Origin: Geomicrobium halophilum
GTDB lineage: Bacteria > Bacillota > Bacilli > Bacillales > Marinococcaceae
DNA: 64,000 bases
Direction of reading: 5' to 3'
NCBI RefSeq assembly: GCF_014207655.1
Contig: NZ_JACHHJ010000006.1
Coordinates: 1 to 64,000 of the forward strand
Position 1 is the stretch's first letter; each line of letters opens with the position of its first letter. Below are positions 25,826 to 34,040 of this stretch, in pieces. The notes under the pieces are model-generated. The model had not been told where the DNA came from, ran no database searches, and saw nothing but the letters and a program-made list of their open reading frames with translations. Position numbers and translations under genes: made by a program.

Positions 25826-27517
25826 TTATCGAAGTGCGTCAGGGAAAGTTGATAGGTCAACTCCCCAGACAAGTGGCACCAAAAAGTACACAGCTAAGAC
25901 AATAATCATTGTCGCAACAATATTTACATAGAATCCGGTTTTCACCATTTCAATGATCCGCAGTTTGCCTGTACCGAAAATAATCGCGTTCGGCGGAGTT
26001 CCAACAGGTAGCATGAACGCCATGTTCGCAGCCATTGCACACGGAACCATTAATGCAAATGGGTGAACATTCAACGCAACAGCTAAGGCGGCAACGACCG
26101 GCAAAATCATGGTTGCTGTTGCTGTATTTGAGGTGATTTCAGTCAGAATCATAATAAATATGGTAGAAGCTGCGATAATAATAATTAAGTTAAAGCCGTC
26201 AAGAACGGTTAGTTGTTCACCAAGCCAATCGGATAATCCTGAAGCTGTAAAGCCTTGGGCGATCGCCAGGCCGCCACCGAAGAGAAGTAAAACGCCCCAT
26301 GGAATATCCCGAGAGTCCTCCCAGCTCAAAATTCGACCGCCCTTTAGGCGATTGGCCGGAATAGAGAAGAGCAGTACAGCGGCGAGAACCGCGATTAATC
26401 CGTCTGATAGACCGGGGATTCCATAGATCAGCCCGGTATCGATATCCCAGAAAAATTCACGCGTGATCCACATGGTAGCTGCAAAAAGGAAAACGAATCC
26501 AACGATCCATTCTTCATATGTGGTTTTTCCTAATCCTTGACGTTCCTGCTGGATGACCTCCCGGCCGCCTGGCAATTCTTTAATACTCGTTTTGAAGGCT
26601 ATTCGACCAAGATAAAGCCATGTAAATGCAATCATTATTGCGACGACAGGCAGACCGAATAACATCCAAGTCGCAAATGAAATTTCTACCCCGAAAATTT
26701 CACGCATTTGCCCAGCGAGAATAATATTTGGCGGGGTACCGATTAACGTACCTACGCCACCAATTGTACCCGCATAGCCAATCCCGAAGATTAATGATTT
26801 TTCAAACTTGGGAAACTCAGCTTCTTCCGGTTTCCCTTTTAAAGCCGAGGCTACCTGGGCAGTAATCGCAAGCCCCATCGGAATCATCATCATAACCGCG
26901 GCGGTGTTGGATACCCACATGGAGAGAAAACCAGTGCCTACCATGAAACCGAGCAAAATCCGCTGAGTACTTGTACCAATCATGGCAATAATTAAAAGTG
27001 CCATGCGTTTGTGTAAATTCCATTTTTCCATCGCTGTAGCGATGAAAAACCCACCCAAGAATAAGAAGATGATATTGTCGCCGTAAGAGGACGCAACTTC
27101 CCCGCCATCGACTGCACCTGTAATTGGTAACAGAATGAGAGGCAATAATGAGGTTGCGGGGATGGGTAGTGCCTCAGTCACCCACCAGCTTGCAATCCAT
27201 AGTGTAACAGCTAAAACCGCTTGTGCATCCGGAGAAAGTCCTGGAGGCTGAAAAAATAACATCGTGAGTATGAAGAGTGTAGGGCCAAGAAGGAGCCCGA
27301 TAATTTGTGCTCGCGAATAGGCCGGCTTTGGGGGTTCGGGTTCGATATTTCCTCCGCCCCCGCCCTGCGGCTGCGCAGGTTGCGGCTTTTCTTCCTGTTC
27401 ACGTTTTTTTGCTGCCTGATCGACATCTTTTTTATATGAGAAAATATTAATAAGATCTTTTGTACGAGCATGTTGTTTCCATAAATATTGCCAACCTGTT
27501 TGAAATACAGCTTTCAT
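25826..27517 (-). CDS. DASS-family Na+/dicarboxylate symporter (SdcS-like)
   Basis: A 563-residue SLC13/DASS transporter. The first about 75 residues are a soluble, charged and proline/glycine-rich tail (KPQPAQPQGGGGG), unusual for the family; the membrane part follows. Both hairpin signatures are present: SNTAAVMMMIP and SNTATATMILPV, which carry the Na+ and substrate sites in VcINDY and SdcS. It should import succinate, malate or fumarate with Na+. A sensor kinase and response regulator of the dicarboxylate-sensing group lie directly upstream on the same strand, and a cre site sits in the 79-base gap, giving both induction and catabolite repression. AGGAGGGA precedes the ATG. Confidence 0.9.
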   Translation of the reverse strand: MKAVFQTGWQYLWKQHARTKDLINIFSYKKDVDQAAKKREQEEKPQPAQPQGGGGGNIEPEPPKPAYSRAQIIGLLLGPTLFILTMLFFQPPGLSPDAQAVLAVTLWIASWWVTEALPIPATSLLPLILLPITGAVDGGEVASSYGDNIIFLFLGGFFIATAMEKWNLHKRMALLIIAMIGTSTQRILLGFMVGTGFLSMWVSNTAAVMMMIPMGLAITAQVASALKGKPEEAEFPKFEKSLIFGIGYAGTIGGVGTLIGTPPNIILAGQMREIFGVEISFATWMLFGLPVVAIMIAFTWLYLGRIAFKTSIKELPGGREVIQQERQGLGKTTYEEWIVGFVFLFAATMWITREFFWDIDTGLIYGIPGLSDGLIAVLAAVLLFSIPANRLKGGRILSWEDSRDIPWGVLLLFGGGLAIAQGFTASGLSDWLGEQLTVLDGFNLIIIIAASTIFIMILTEITSNTATATMILPVVAALAVALNVHPFALMVPCAMAANMAFMLPVGTPPNAIIFGTGKLRIIEMVKTGFYVNIVATMIIVLAVYFLVPLVWGVDLSTFPDALR

Positions 27518-27540
27518 CGAAAGTCCCTCCTAACTTGACT

Positions 27541-27554
27541 TGAAAACGCTTACG
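27541..27554. promoter_or_regulatory. cre-like site before the DASS symporter gene
   Basis: TGAAAACGCTTACG matches the cre consensus at every fixed position except the final A. It is 24 bases before the symporter start codon, where CcpA would repress or roadblock. Confidence 0.55.
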
Positions 27555-27596
27555 CTTATTCTCCATGATATGACGAATTTCGACTAGTTTTTTTAA

Positions 27597-28301
27597 CTAA
27601 ACGAAACCAGATTCTTTGGTTTTCATTCCTTGGGCGGTGAGTCGGTATTGCTGCAACGGCCTGCCTGATGGCTGATAAATGACGTCTTTGTCGATCCAGC
27701 TGTTTTCGACAAAAAACCGCAAATATTTGCGAAGCGATACGTGTGAAATTGAGGTGATTTCACTCAGAACCGCCGCTGTTAGCCATTCTTTCTGATTTTC
27801 AAAAGCGTCCAGTACTCGAATCGCTGTCTCTTTTGTAATGCCTTTTGGAAAGGGAGGGACCTCAACGCTGCGCGGGTTACGCGCATGAAACAGCCGGTCG
27901 ATATCTTCCTGGCAGTAAGCAGAATGCTCACTGGGCTGTCGGTTTTTAAACATAAGCATCGCTTCTTGAAAACGTTCATACGTAAAGGGCTTTATTAAAT
28001 AATCGACCGCGCCAAAACGATGGCCGACTTGCACAGATTCTCGATCGTTCGCGGAGGTAATTAGAACGACGTCGATCGCCAAATCTTGCTCCCTTATGTA
28101 ACGAAGCAAATCCAAGCCATTTTCCCCTTGCAAATACACATCTAGGAGCAGAACATCCATATGGCTTTCTTTCACGAGTTTCATACCTTCGTGAAGGGTC
28201 GCCGCGGATCCCGCCCAAGAGAACCCGGCCATTTTCTCCAAATAGATCTTATGAAATTTCACGACTAAAGGCTCGTCCTCGACAGCCCCTACTTTAATCA
28301 T
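27597..28301 (-). CDS. CitB/DctR-type response regulator
   Basis: A 234-residue two-domain regulator. The receiver domain (about 1-120) has the acidic pair in VEDEP, the phospho-acceptor Asp in LLLDVYLQG, the Thr/Ser in LITSAN and Lys in LIKPF. The C-terminal domain is the helix-turn-helix of the CitB/DcuR/MalR group (EITSISHVSLRKYLRFFVEN). It overlaps the upstream sensor kinase gene by 4 bases (ATGA) and is followed after 79 bases by the DASS symporter gene, its likely target. An acid sensed outside the cell would switch on uptake. Confidence 0.9.
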   Translation of the reverse strand: MIKVGAVEDEPLVVKFHKIYLEKMAGFSWAGSAATLHEGMKLVKESHMDVLLLDVYLQGENGLDLLRYIREQDLAIDVVLITSANDRESVQVGHRFGAVDYLIKPFTYERFQEAMLMFKNRQPSEHSAYCQEDIDRLFHARNPRSVEVPPFPKGITKETAIRVLDAFENQKEWLTAAVLSEITSISHVSLRKYLRFFVENSWIDKDVIYQPSGRPLQQYRLTAQGMKTKESGFV

Positions 28302-29887
28302 TTTCCATCCTCCTGTCTGTGCAGCGGGATTCGCGCCGTAAACGCTGTCCCCGAGCCCGGAGTTGATTCAAACGAATACGTACCCCCGGCCTTCGTAATT
28401 GTTTCCACCATAATTGCAAGACCAAATCCGCGGTGCTCGCCCTTTGATGACACACCCTTCTTAAGCAGCCACGGAAGTTCCGTTACTTCAAATCCTTTAC
28501 CACTGTCTTCTAATAAAAAGACGAGGGTGTCTTCGTCTCGATCGAACGTCAGGTCCATCGTTTTCTCGTTTCGGCCGATCATCGCTTCATACGCATTGTC
28601 GAGCGCGTTGCCGATAACGGTGATCCACCCGTCGAGCAGCTCAGTATTGTGAAGCACCGGCCAGCTCGTCTCTCCATGCAAGGTAACTGTCACCCCCGCG
28701 TTTTTTAAGCGTCCGATCTGATTTGTAATGTAGCCGGCAAGGGTGATGTCCTTGACATGCTGCCCAATTTCGTTCACTCCATCTTGATATTGAAAGGCGA
28801 GGGACTCGATGTAGTCTTTGAGCTCTGCATAAGACTCTGTATGTACCATTGCGCCAATAATATGGAGTTTGTTCATAAATTCATGGGTTTGCAGACGCAG
28901 CTGCTGGGCATAGTGCTCGACGCCGACGAGACGTTCGAGGACTCGATCGAGTTCGCTTCGGTCACGAAAGGTAATGAGGGCACCAACGGTTTCATTGCCG
29001 ACTGTGACGGGGGTGCGGCTCGTAATCATTTGCACATTCCCGAGCCAGCGCATGTTATCGGTGATCGTCTCGCCGTCGTGAAGCTGTTCGTGAATGGAAA
29101 GCGTTGGCCATACGTCTTCGAGCGACTTTCCGATCGTATGTGGGCCGAGCGTTGCAGTGGCAGTTCGGTTTGTGACGATGATCCTGCCTTTATTGTCGGT
29201 CGCGATTACGCCTTCATAAACACTTTCAAGCATTGCCTCTCGTTCTTGGAGCCTCTGCGAGATTTCTTCTGGTTCAAGGTCGTGCAATGTTCGCTTAATT
29301 CTGCGGGCAAGTATGTAGGAGCCCGCCGCGCCTAATAACAGACTAAGGCCTGTACTAATAAACACGATCCGCTGACTTTGTAAAACGTAGTTATTGATGC
29401 GTTCAGTGGAGATGCCGACGGAAATCGCTCCAATCTGCTCACCTTCATCGATGATCGGCCGAAAGGCACGCATCGACGGGCCAAGTGTGCCCACTTCCTC
29501 GGACGTATAAGCAAGACCTCGCTCAAGAACACCGGTCACATCCTCACCGACGAATTCCTCTCCCACTCGTTCTGGTGTCGGGTGAGTAAGCCGAATGCCG
29601 TCCATATCCATGAGGACGATATAAAGAAGGTTGTTCTCAACGCGCAGTTTAGCAAGCAGGTTCCTAAGTTCTTCATCAGCTTCGCCAGCCCGGAGTGCAT
29701 CAATAACCATCGGACTTTCGGCGAGGTGGCTTGCACTGAGCACAGCCTGATCTTCGAGCGACTGCCGCGCTTGATTTGCCTGAGAATGGGCGATAAGTAT
29801 ACCCGCCAGCAACAATGTCCCGAATAAAAGCGCCATCGCATAAATCATCACCCGATACTGCAGCGGCCATTTTTTCTTGCGCTTCAC
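28298..29887 (-). CDS. CitA/DcuS-type membrane sensor histidine kinase
   Basis: A 529-residue sensor kinase. Transmembrane helix 1 (about 12-33) and helix 2 (about 172-196) frame an extracytoplasmic Cache/PDC-like ligand domain with LYIVLMDMDGIRLTHP and RAFRPIIDEGEQIGAISVGIS. A PAS domain follows (about 215-300, ESVYEGVIATDNKGRI). The kinase core has the SpoOB-type H-box LRLQTHEFMNKLH, N-box GNALDNAYEA, and G-boxes EDSGKGF and HRGFGLAIM. DcuS, CitA, MalK and DctS belong to this group and bind C4-dicarboxylates or citrate. The neighbouring DASS symporter points to a C4-dicarboxylate, but the binding-pocket residues do not let me choose. Confidence 0.9.
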   Translation of the reverse strand: MKRKKKWPLQYRVMIYAMALLFGTLLLAGILIAHSQANQARQSLEDQAVLSASHLAESPMVIDALRAGEADEELRNLLAKLRVENNLLYIVLMDMDGIRLTHPTPERVGEEFVGEDVTGVLERGLAYTSEEVGTLGPSMRAFRPIIDEGEQIGAISVGISTERINNYVLQSQRIVFISTGLSLLLGAAGSYILARRIKRTLHDLEPEEISQRLQEREAMLESVYEGVIATDNKGRIIVTNRTATATLGPHTIGKSLEDVWPTLSIHEQLHDGETITDNMRWLGNVQMITSRTPVTVGNETVGALITFRDRSELDRVLERLVGVEHYAQQLRLQTHEFMNKLHIIGAMVHTESYAELKDYIESLAFQYQDGVNEIGQHVKDITLAGYITNQIGRLKNAGVTVTLHGETSWPVLHNTELLDGWITVIGNALDNAYEAMIGRNEKTMDLTFDRDEDTLVFLLEDSGKGFEVTELPWLLKKGVSSKGEHRGFGLAIMVETITKAGGTYSFESTPGSGTAFTARIPLHRQEDGK

Positions 29888-30739
29888 AGTTAGCCACCTC
29901 CTTTACTTGCATATATTGCTCTATTATAGAAAATCTTGATGGGCTACGCCAAGGGGGCAATTCACCGGTGTAAAGTTTCGTGTGCTGAGCACTCGACTGG
30001 TAAATATCCGTGAGGGGGATATCGACCGCATGGGGTACTCGGTACTTCATCGAAAAGCGGTCAAAAATTCGCCTCTCCCACAGAAGTTTGAAAACCTTTC
30101 CTTTCTACCTCACCTCGCTTACGAGTCGAGGTGAGGCAGTCCTAACTCAACAGACTGAGTTTCCTCTAGGTTTACACCTGCTGCGGGAAGGGAGTCATAT
30201 CGTAAAAAGTGGAGTTGGATACGGAGGAAAATAAGATGAGGCTAAATCAAATCATTTCAGGTAAATGAAAAAATCGCTGAACAACTGCTCGGATAAATAG
30301 GGAATCATGTAGTCCTATAAGGATTCTAAAAGAACCCTCCAGGAATATTAAAGGTTTTTTCGTTCGAATGGAAGCAGGGATCCCTCATATTTGTATTTTC
30401 CACTAGAGCAGCCAGAGTCGGCTAAAAAAACAATATGAAACCGCCCGTAAACGGGCGGGAAATCAATCATACCCTCCGGCCGGATCAGAAAGTGTATCGT
30501 ATTTGGGGCGTGGCATGAAACTTTATATATTAATTTTCTAACATTCTCCAACTATTCATCGGGTTCAGTGCCGCACATCTAGCCATTCTCTTTGGTGTTT
30601 CACCATTTATCGTTACGGTCAGCATGTTTTGTTTGGATGGTCAACGCAGGTTCTATCGCCGGCTTGTTCTGCGGGAGCTAACACATCAAATTCATTTATC
30701 TTTCATAAATCCGTATTCGTTCTTCTTCACTCAACCCAT
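29888..30739. other. Long intergenic region with hairpins, no gene seen
   Basis: About 850 bases between the sensor kinase start and the 3' end of the methionine-gamma-lyase-like gene. A strong hairpin lies at 30108-30136 (CCTCACCTCG pairing with CGAGGTGAGG, 9-base loop) and another at 30441-30458. Short frames exist (for example plus strand 30010-30234) but none resembles a protein family. It could be a decayed insertion element, but I find no transposase motif. Confidence 0.45.
30424..30458 (-). terminator. Possible terminator of the Lrp/lyase operon
   Basis: CCGCCCG-TTTA-CGGGCGG forms a perfect 7-bp stem; on the minus strand a T-run follows after an 11-base spacer. It lies about 280 bases beyond the lyase stop codon, so it is an indirect candidate. 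Confidence 0.4.
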
Positions 30740-32113
30740 TTAATGAAGTGCTTTTTTTAGGTCTACAATGATGTCGTCTGGATGTTCCATGCCAACCGAC
30801 AGGCGAATGAGATTCGAAGGAATTGCTGCAAGCTCGCGCCCTTCGTCTCCTTGCTGCTGGTGCGTGGAGATCGCCGGGATGACGGCGACACTTTTGTGAC
30901 GGCCGAGATCGGTCGCCCGCCAAATGAGTTCAAGCTTATCGAGTACTTTTCTCGCTGCTTGTTCCCCGCCTCTTACAATGAAGCCCATGAGGTGTCCGTA
31001 CCGGTTCACACCTGCGCCGTTTTCATCACCATCGACGAGCCACATATACTTGGACGCGACCTCGTACCCAGCATTGGAAGGCAACCCAGGATAATGGACG
31101 GCCTCTACGCCTTCATGCTGATCCAGGAACTCCGCCACTTTTATCGCATTTTTACTCATGACGTCAACGCGTGTCCGTAAAGTTCTCAAGTCATTCAGGA
31201 TAAAATGAGCACTTAGCGGTGAAAGTGCGGTGCCGTGGTCACGCATCGGCCAGAGCTTCACGTAACCTGCAAAGTTCTCAAGCATGTCGTCGCTCCCCAC
31301 TTTGCTCGGAATGTTGTTACGAGAGACGATCACCCCTGCGATCGCTGAACCGCTACCGCCGATCGCTTTACTGATCGAATGAACAACGATATCGGCACCA
31401 TGGCAGATCGGCCGCATAAGTGCCGGTGTTGTGAGCGTCGAATCAACGATCAGCGGAATGCCATGATCATGGGCGAGGTCTGCGAGACGCTCCAAATCAA
31501 CGACCGTTAAACTCGGGTTAGACGGCATTTCCACATAGATAAAACGTGTGTTTCCATCGATCATAGTAGTCCAGGCATCTATGTTCGAGGTGTCCTGCAC
31601 CCAGCGGACATCGATATCGCGTTCTCTACCGTAGCGTTCATTAAAGAGCATGAACGTTCCGCCGTAGCATTTTGCATCCGCAACAAAGTTCACGCCGCTT
31701 ACAGAGTTCTCCAGAAACGGGTTCGTCGCCATAAAGATTGCGCCCATACCCGAACCTGTCATCGCCGCAGTCGTTTCCCCGGAGAAGCCGTAGCCTTCCA
31801 GCATGGCAAGCGTGCCTTCAAGGTAGTGAAGTGAGGGGTTGTGAATGCGTGTATAACCCCAAGCCGGTGTGAGATAGGACAGTGCCGCCTCAAGATGATC
31901 GGAGTTTTCAAAATGCTGAGCAGGTGAAACGGTAAGCGGTTCCATTATACTGTCTTGATTATTCATCGCATCTTCCATGCCATACAAGCCATGAGCGGCA
32001 ATCGTATCAAACCTTTTCGTTTTCATTAGGTTGCGCCGCGCCTGTTCCTCTTGCTGCTTTCTTTTCCCATCTTCCACGTATTTTTTAACCCCAGCATTGA
32101 GCCTCTCTGTCAT
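30740..32113 (-). CDS. Methionine gamma-lyase-like PLP enzyme (trans-sulfuration family)
   Basis: A 457-residue PLP enzyme of the Cys/Met-metabolism family. The PLP lysine is in VHSISKAIGGSGSAIAG, with TGSGMGAIFMA and VDSTLTTPALMRP forming the cofactor pocket. Relatives include methionine gamma-lyase, cystathionine gamma-lyase and O-acetylhomoserine sulfhydrylase. The about 45-residue N-terminal extension and the divergent active-site stretches prevent a firm choice. Three ATG codons occur in a row (32119, 32116, 32113); the third has the best spacing from AAGGAGG. It overlaps the end of an Lrp-type regulator gene, an arrangement typical of catabolic lyases controlled by an amino acid. Confidence 0.8.
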   Translation of the reverse strand: MTERLNAGVKKYVEDGKRKQQEEQARRNLMKTKRFDTIAAHGLYGMEDAMNNQDSIMEPLTVSPAQHFENSDHLEAALSYLTPAWGYTRIHNPSLHYLEGTLAMLEGYGFSGETTAAMTGSGMGAIFMATNPFLENSVSGVNFVADAKCYGGTFMLFNERYGRERDIDVRWVQDTSNIDAWTTMIDGNTRFIYVEMPSNPSLTVVDLERLADLAHDHGIPLIVDSTLTTPALMRPICHGADIVVHSISKAIGGSGSAIAGVIVSRNNIPSKVGSDDMLENFAGYVKLWPMRDHGTALSPLSAHFILNDLRTLRTRVDVMSKNAIKVAEFLDQHEGVEAVHYPGLPSNAGYEVASKYMWLVDGDENGAGVNRYGHLMGFIVRGGEQAARKVLDKLELIWRATDLGRHKSVAVIPAISTHQQQGDEGRELAAIPSNLIRLSVGMEHPDDIIVDLKKALH

Positions 32114-32115
32114 CA

Positions 32116-32610
32116 TCATTCCTCCTTGTAAAAGATCGGCAATTGTGTTGAAGACTTAATTTCACCATAGGATACGCTTGTTTGAATCCGTGTGACACTT
32201 GGCAGCGAACTTAAATTCTCTACGACGAAATTTTTCAGGTCTTTGCTGTTTTTAAGAACGACCTTCAAAATGTAGTCGCACTCACCCGTAACGTGATGGC
32301 ATTCAAGCACCTCAGGCATTTTCACAACTGCCTCTTGAAAGAAATCAATGTGCTTTCTTTGATGCGCTTTCATGCCGACATAAATGAAGCATAGTAAATC
32401 GAAGCCGAGGTGATCTTTGTTTACGATCGTTACATAGCGGTCAATGAGCCCTTCAGCTTCCAAACGTTTGACCCTGGCGTGGGTTGCAGGCGGGGACAAA
32501 TTCACTCTGCGGACAAGTTCGAAGTTACTCAACTGTGCTTCTCTTTGCAAAACGTCAAGCAAACGCTGATCCATGTCATCGAGCTTTCGATCTACAAATG
32601 ATTTTATCAC
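32116..32610 (-). CDS. Lrp/AsnC-family regulator
   Basis: A 164-residue Lrp-type protein: N-terminal helix-turn-helix (LDVLQREAQLSNFELVRRVNLSPPATHARVKRLEAEGLI) and C-terminal RAM ligand domain (VLECHHVTGECDYILKVVLKN). It starts with GTG at 32610 with AGAAGGG upstream. Its stop overlaps the start region of the PLP lyase gene, so the two are translationally coupled, and the regulator probably senses the amino acid that the lyase degrades. An AT-rich promoter region lies upstream (32611-32720). Confidence 0.88.
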   Translation of the reverse strand: MIKSFVDRKLDDMDQRLLDVLQREAQLSNFELVRRVNLSPPATHARVKRLEAEGLIDRYVTIVNKDHLGFDLLCFIYVGMKAHQRKHIDFFQEAVVKMPEVLECHHVTGECDYILKVVLKNSKDLKNFVVENLSSLPSVTRIQTSVSYGEIKSSTQLPIFYKEE

Positions 32611-33044
32611 TAAAAACCCTTCTAAATGATGTTTTTTTCATTTTATAAAAAATTGAAAATAAATAATAGTTAGAGTGAATCACTGATGAATAAAATTCCG
32701 CTTCTTTTTTGTAAAAGAACATTTTCCGTACAATCTTCGTCAGTGCGTTTTTTTGGTTATAAATCTTTTGGTGTTGGGAGCTTCGGCGGGAGAGGGAAGA
32801 GATAGTGGTCATGGCAGTAGTAATCCAGACCGTTGCAGGTTCTGGATTTCTTATATGCATCGGATGTCCGTCAAATTCCTACATATGTAAAAACAGGGAA
32901 TATCGAGGGGGTGCGGGGAAATTGTCGGAAGAGAAGCTTTTATCGTTTGGGGCGCAAATACCAGTCATGATTCTTCCTTGTCTTGGATGTTTCTCGTCAG
33001 CTTAACTTTCATATTGTTGCCGACCCAAATGTAAGGGAATTTAC

Positions 33045-33338
33045 TTGTTGAAGAAAAAGAACAACAGATATGGCGTACCCTTGTACAACAAGGGGTTTCT
33101 CTTTATGGCGCTCGTAAAAGCATTGCTTACATCCATCATGATGCTTGTCATATCATTTTTTATTGTTTATTTAAGTGGCTTAAGTTTTACTACAGCATTA
33201 ATCGTTTATGTTTTCATTACCCCGATCCTCCTGATTACACTTTCAATCGGAACCATCATAGCAGCTTACTCCAACAATAAAATAGAAGTTAATCTGTGGA
33301 AACACCAATCATCATTATTTTTATTTCCCTGGAAATAA
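33045..33338 (+). CDS. Possible small two-helix membrane protein
   Basis: A 97-residue frame with two clear hydrophobic segments (ALVKALLTSIMMLVISFFIVYLSG and ALIVYVFITPILLITLSIGTIIAA). It begins with TTG after a weak AAGGGAA; ATG 33105 is an alternative start giving 77 residues. I do not recognise a family. It is isolated between a regulatory region (32611-33044, no gene) and mobile-element debris, so it may be the surviving part of a larger gene. Confidence 0.35.
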   Translation: MLKKKNNRYGVPLYNKGFLFMALVKALLTSIMMLVISFFIVYLSGLSFTTALIVYVFITPILLITLSIGTIIAAYSNNKIEVNLWKHQSSLFLFPWK

Positions 33339-33663
33339 TTCATCAAGTTCTGTCGAAAGAGCTAGAAATGGGATATGAGGATCTGGAGCCAGTTAGATCA
33401 ACGGTTGATAATGTTAATGTTTGTATTTTCACTCACCACTTTTACATGCAACGTTTTCTTGGAGCCAGTCAGAAACCTGTGCGCCAGAGATAAGGATCCA
33501 TTTTCTTTTTTTGAAAATCCTTCTGCGTATAAACGATGAATATCAAAATAAGTCATGTAACGGTTCACTCCTGTTTCCTCCACTCCGTATGTACTGCTTT
33601 CAGTATATACAGGTGAGGATACTTGTGGACGAACTGTTTAATCTTAGTCTGGGTGTACCATGA

Positions 33664-33867
33664 GCGATTCTAGGCCTTGAAAAGCTTTCCCCACAGCAGC
33701 TTTATCGAACGATGGATGTGTTGCTGGAGGTCAGAGAAGTTTTGGAAAAACAGGTGTATTTTTCTGTGGCCAAGCTCTTAAACCTAGAGGTCGATTTGAT
33801 TTATTTTGACATCACTTCCTCGTATTTCGAGGTAGAGCCACAGGAAGCCCCGGGAGGGGAAAGCTAG
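33664..33867 (+). pseudogene. Fragment of an IS1634/IS4-superfamily transposase
   Basis: An open frame without start encodes LEKLSPQQLYRTMDVLLEVRE and then LLNLEVDLIYFDITSSYFEVE. The second part is the conserved DDE block around the first catalytic Asp (LVYFDTTSTYFE) of IS1634-type transposases. Everything downstream of this block is lost, and the rest of 33339-34040 holds only short broken frames. One minus-strand frame at about 33500-33565 (DIHRLYAEGFSKKE) recalls the start of IS21 IstA, but this is weak. Confidence 0.6.
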
Positions 33868-33925
33868 CGACTGTCGACTCCGAGTCGTAACTTGGGCTAG
33901 CGTAACGGGGTTTAATCAAAAATAT

Positions 33926-33957
33926 GGCCTTATCCCTAAAGAATGAAGGATAAAGCC
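33926..33957 (-). terminator. Terminator of the galM-xynB operon
   Basis: On the minus strand GGCTTTATCC pairs with GGATAAGGCC around a 12-base loop (one T-T mismatch region), and ATATTTTTG follows. It lies about 85 bases after the xynB stop. Confidence 0.6.
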
Positions 33958-34040
33958 GCTTAAAAGTCCATTTTTCACATGGAGCAAGATGACTTTTTTC
34001 AATTAAATGTTGGTTGGCTTAGACGGTAGTCATTTGGTAC

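Noticed and set aside
28757-29335. 192-residue plus-strand frame
   Set aside because: It lies fully antisense to the sensor kinase gene, which has clear domains; the frame has no family features.
30108-30136. IS200/IS605 end hairpin
   Set aside because: A strong hairpin exists, but no TnpA or TnpB sequence or second end could be found nearby.
30782-31180. 132-residue plus-strand frame
   Set aside because: Antisense to the PLP lyase gene; no recognisable protein.
33421-33663. 80-residue plus-strand frame before the transposase fragment
   Set aside because: Compositionally odd, no ribosome binding site, no family match; treated as mobile-element debris.
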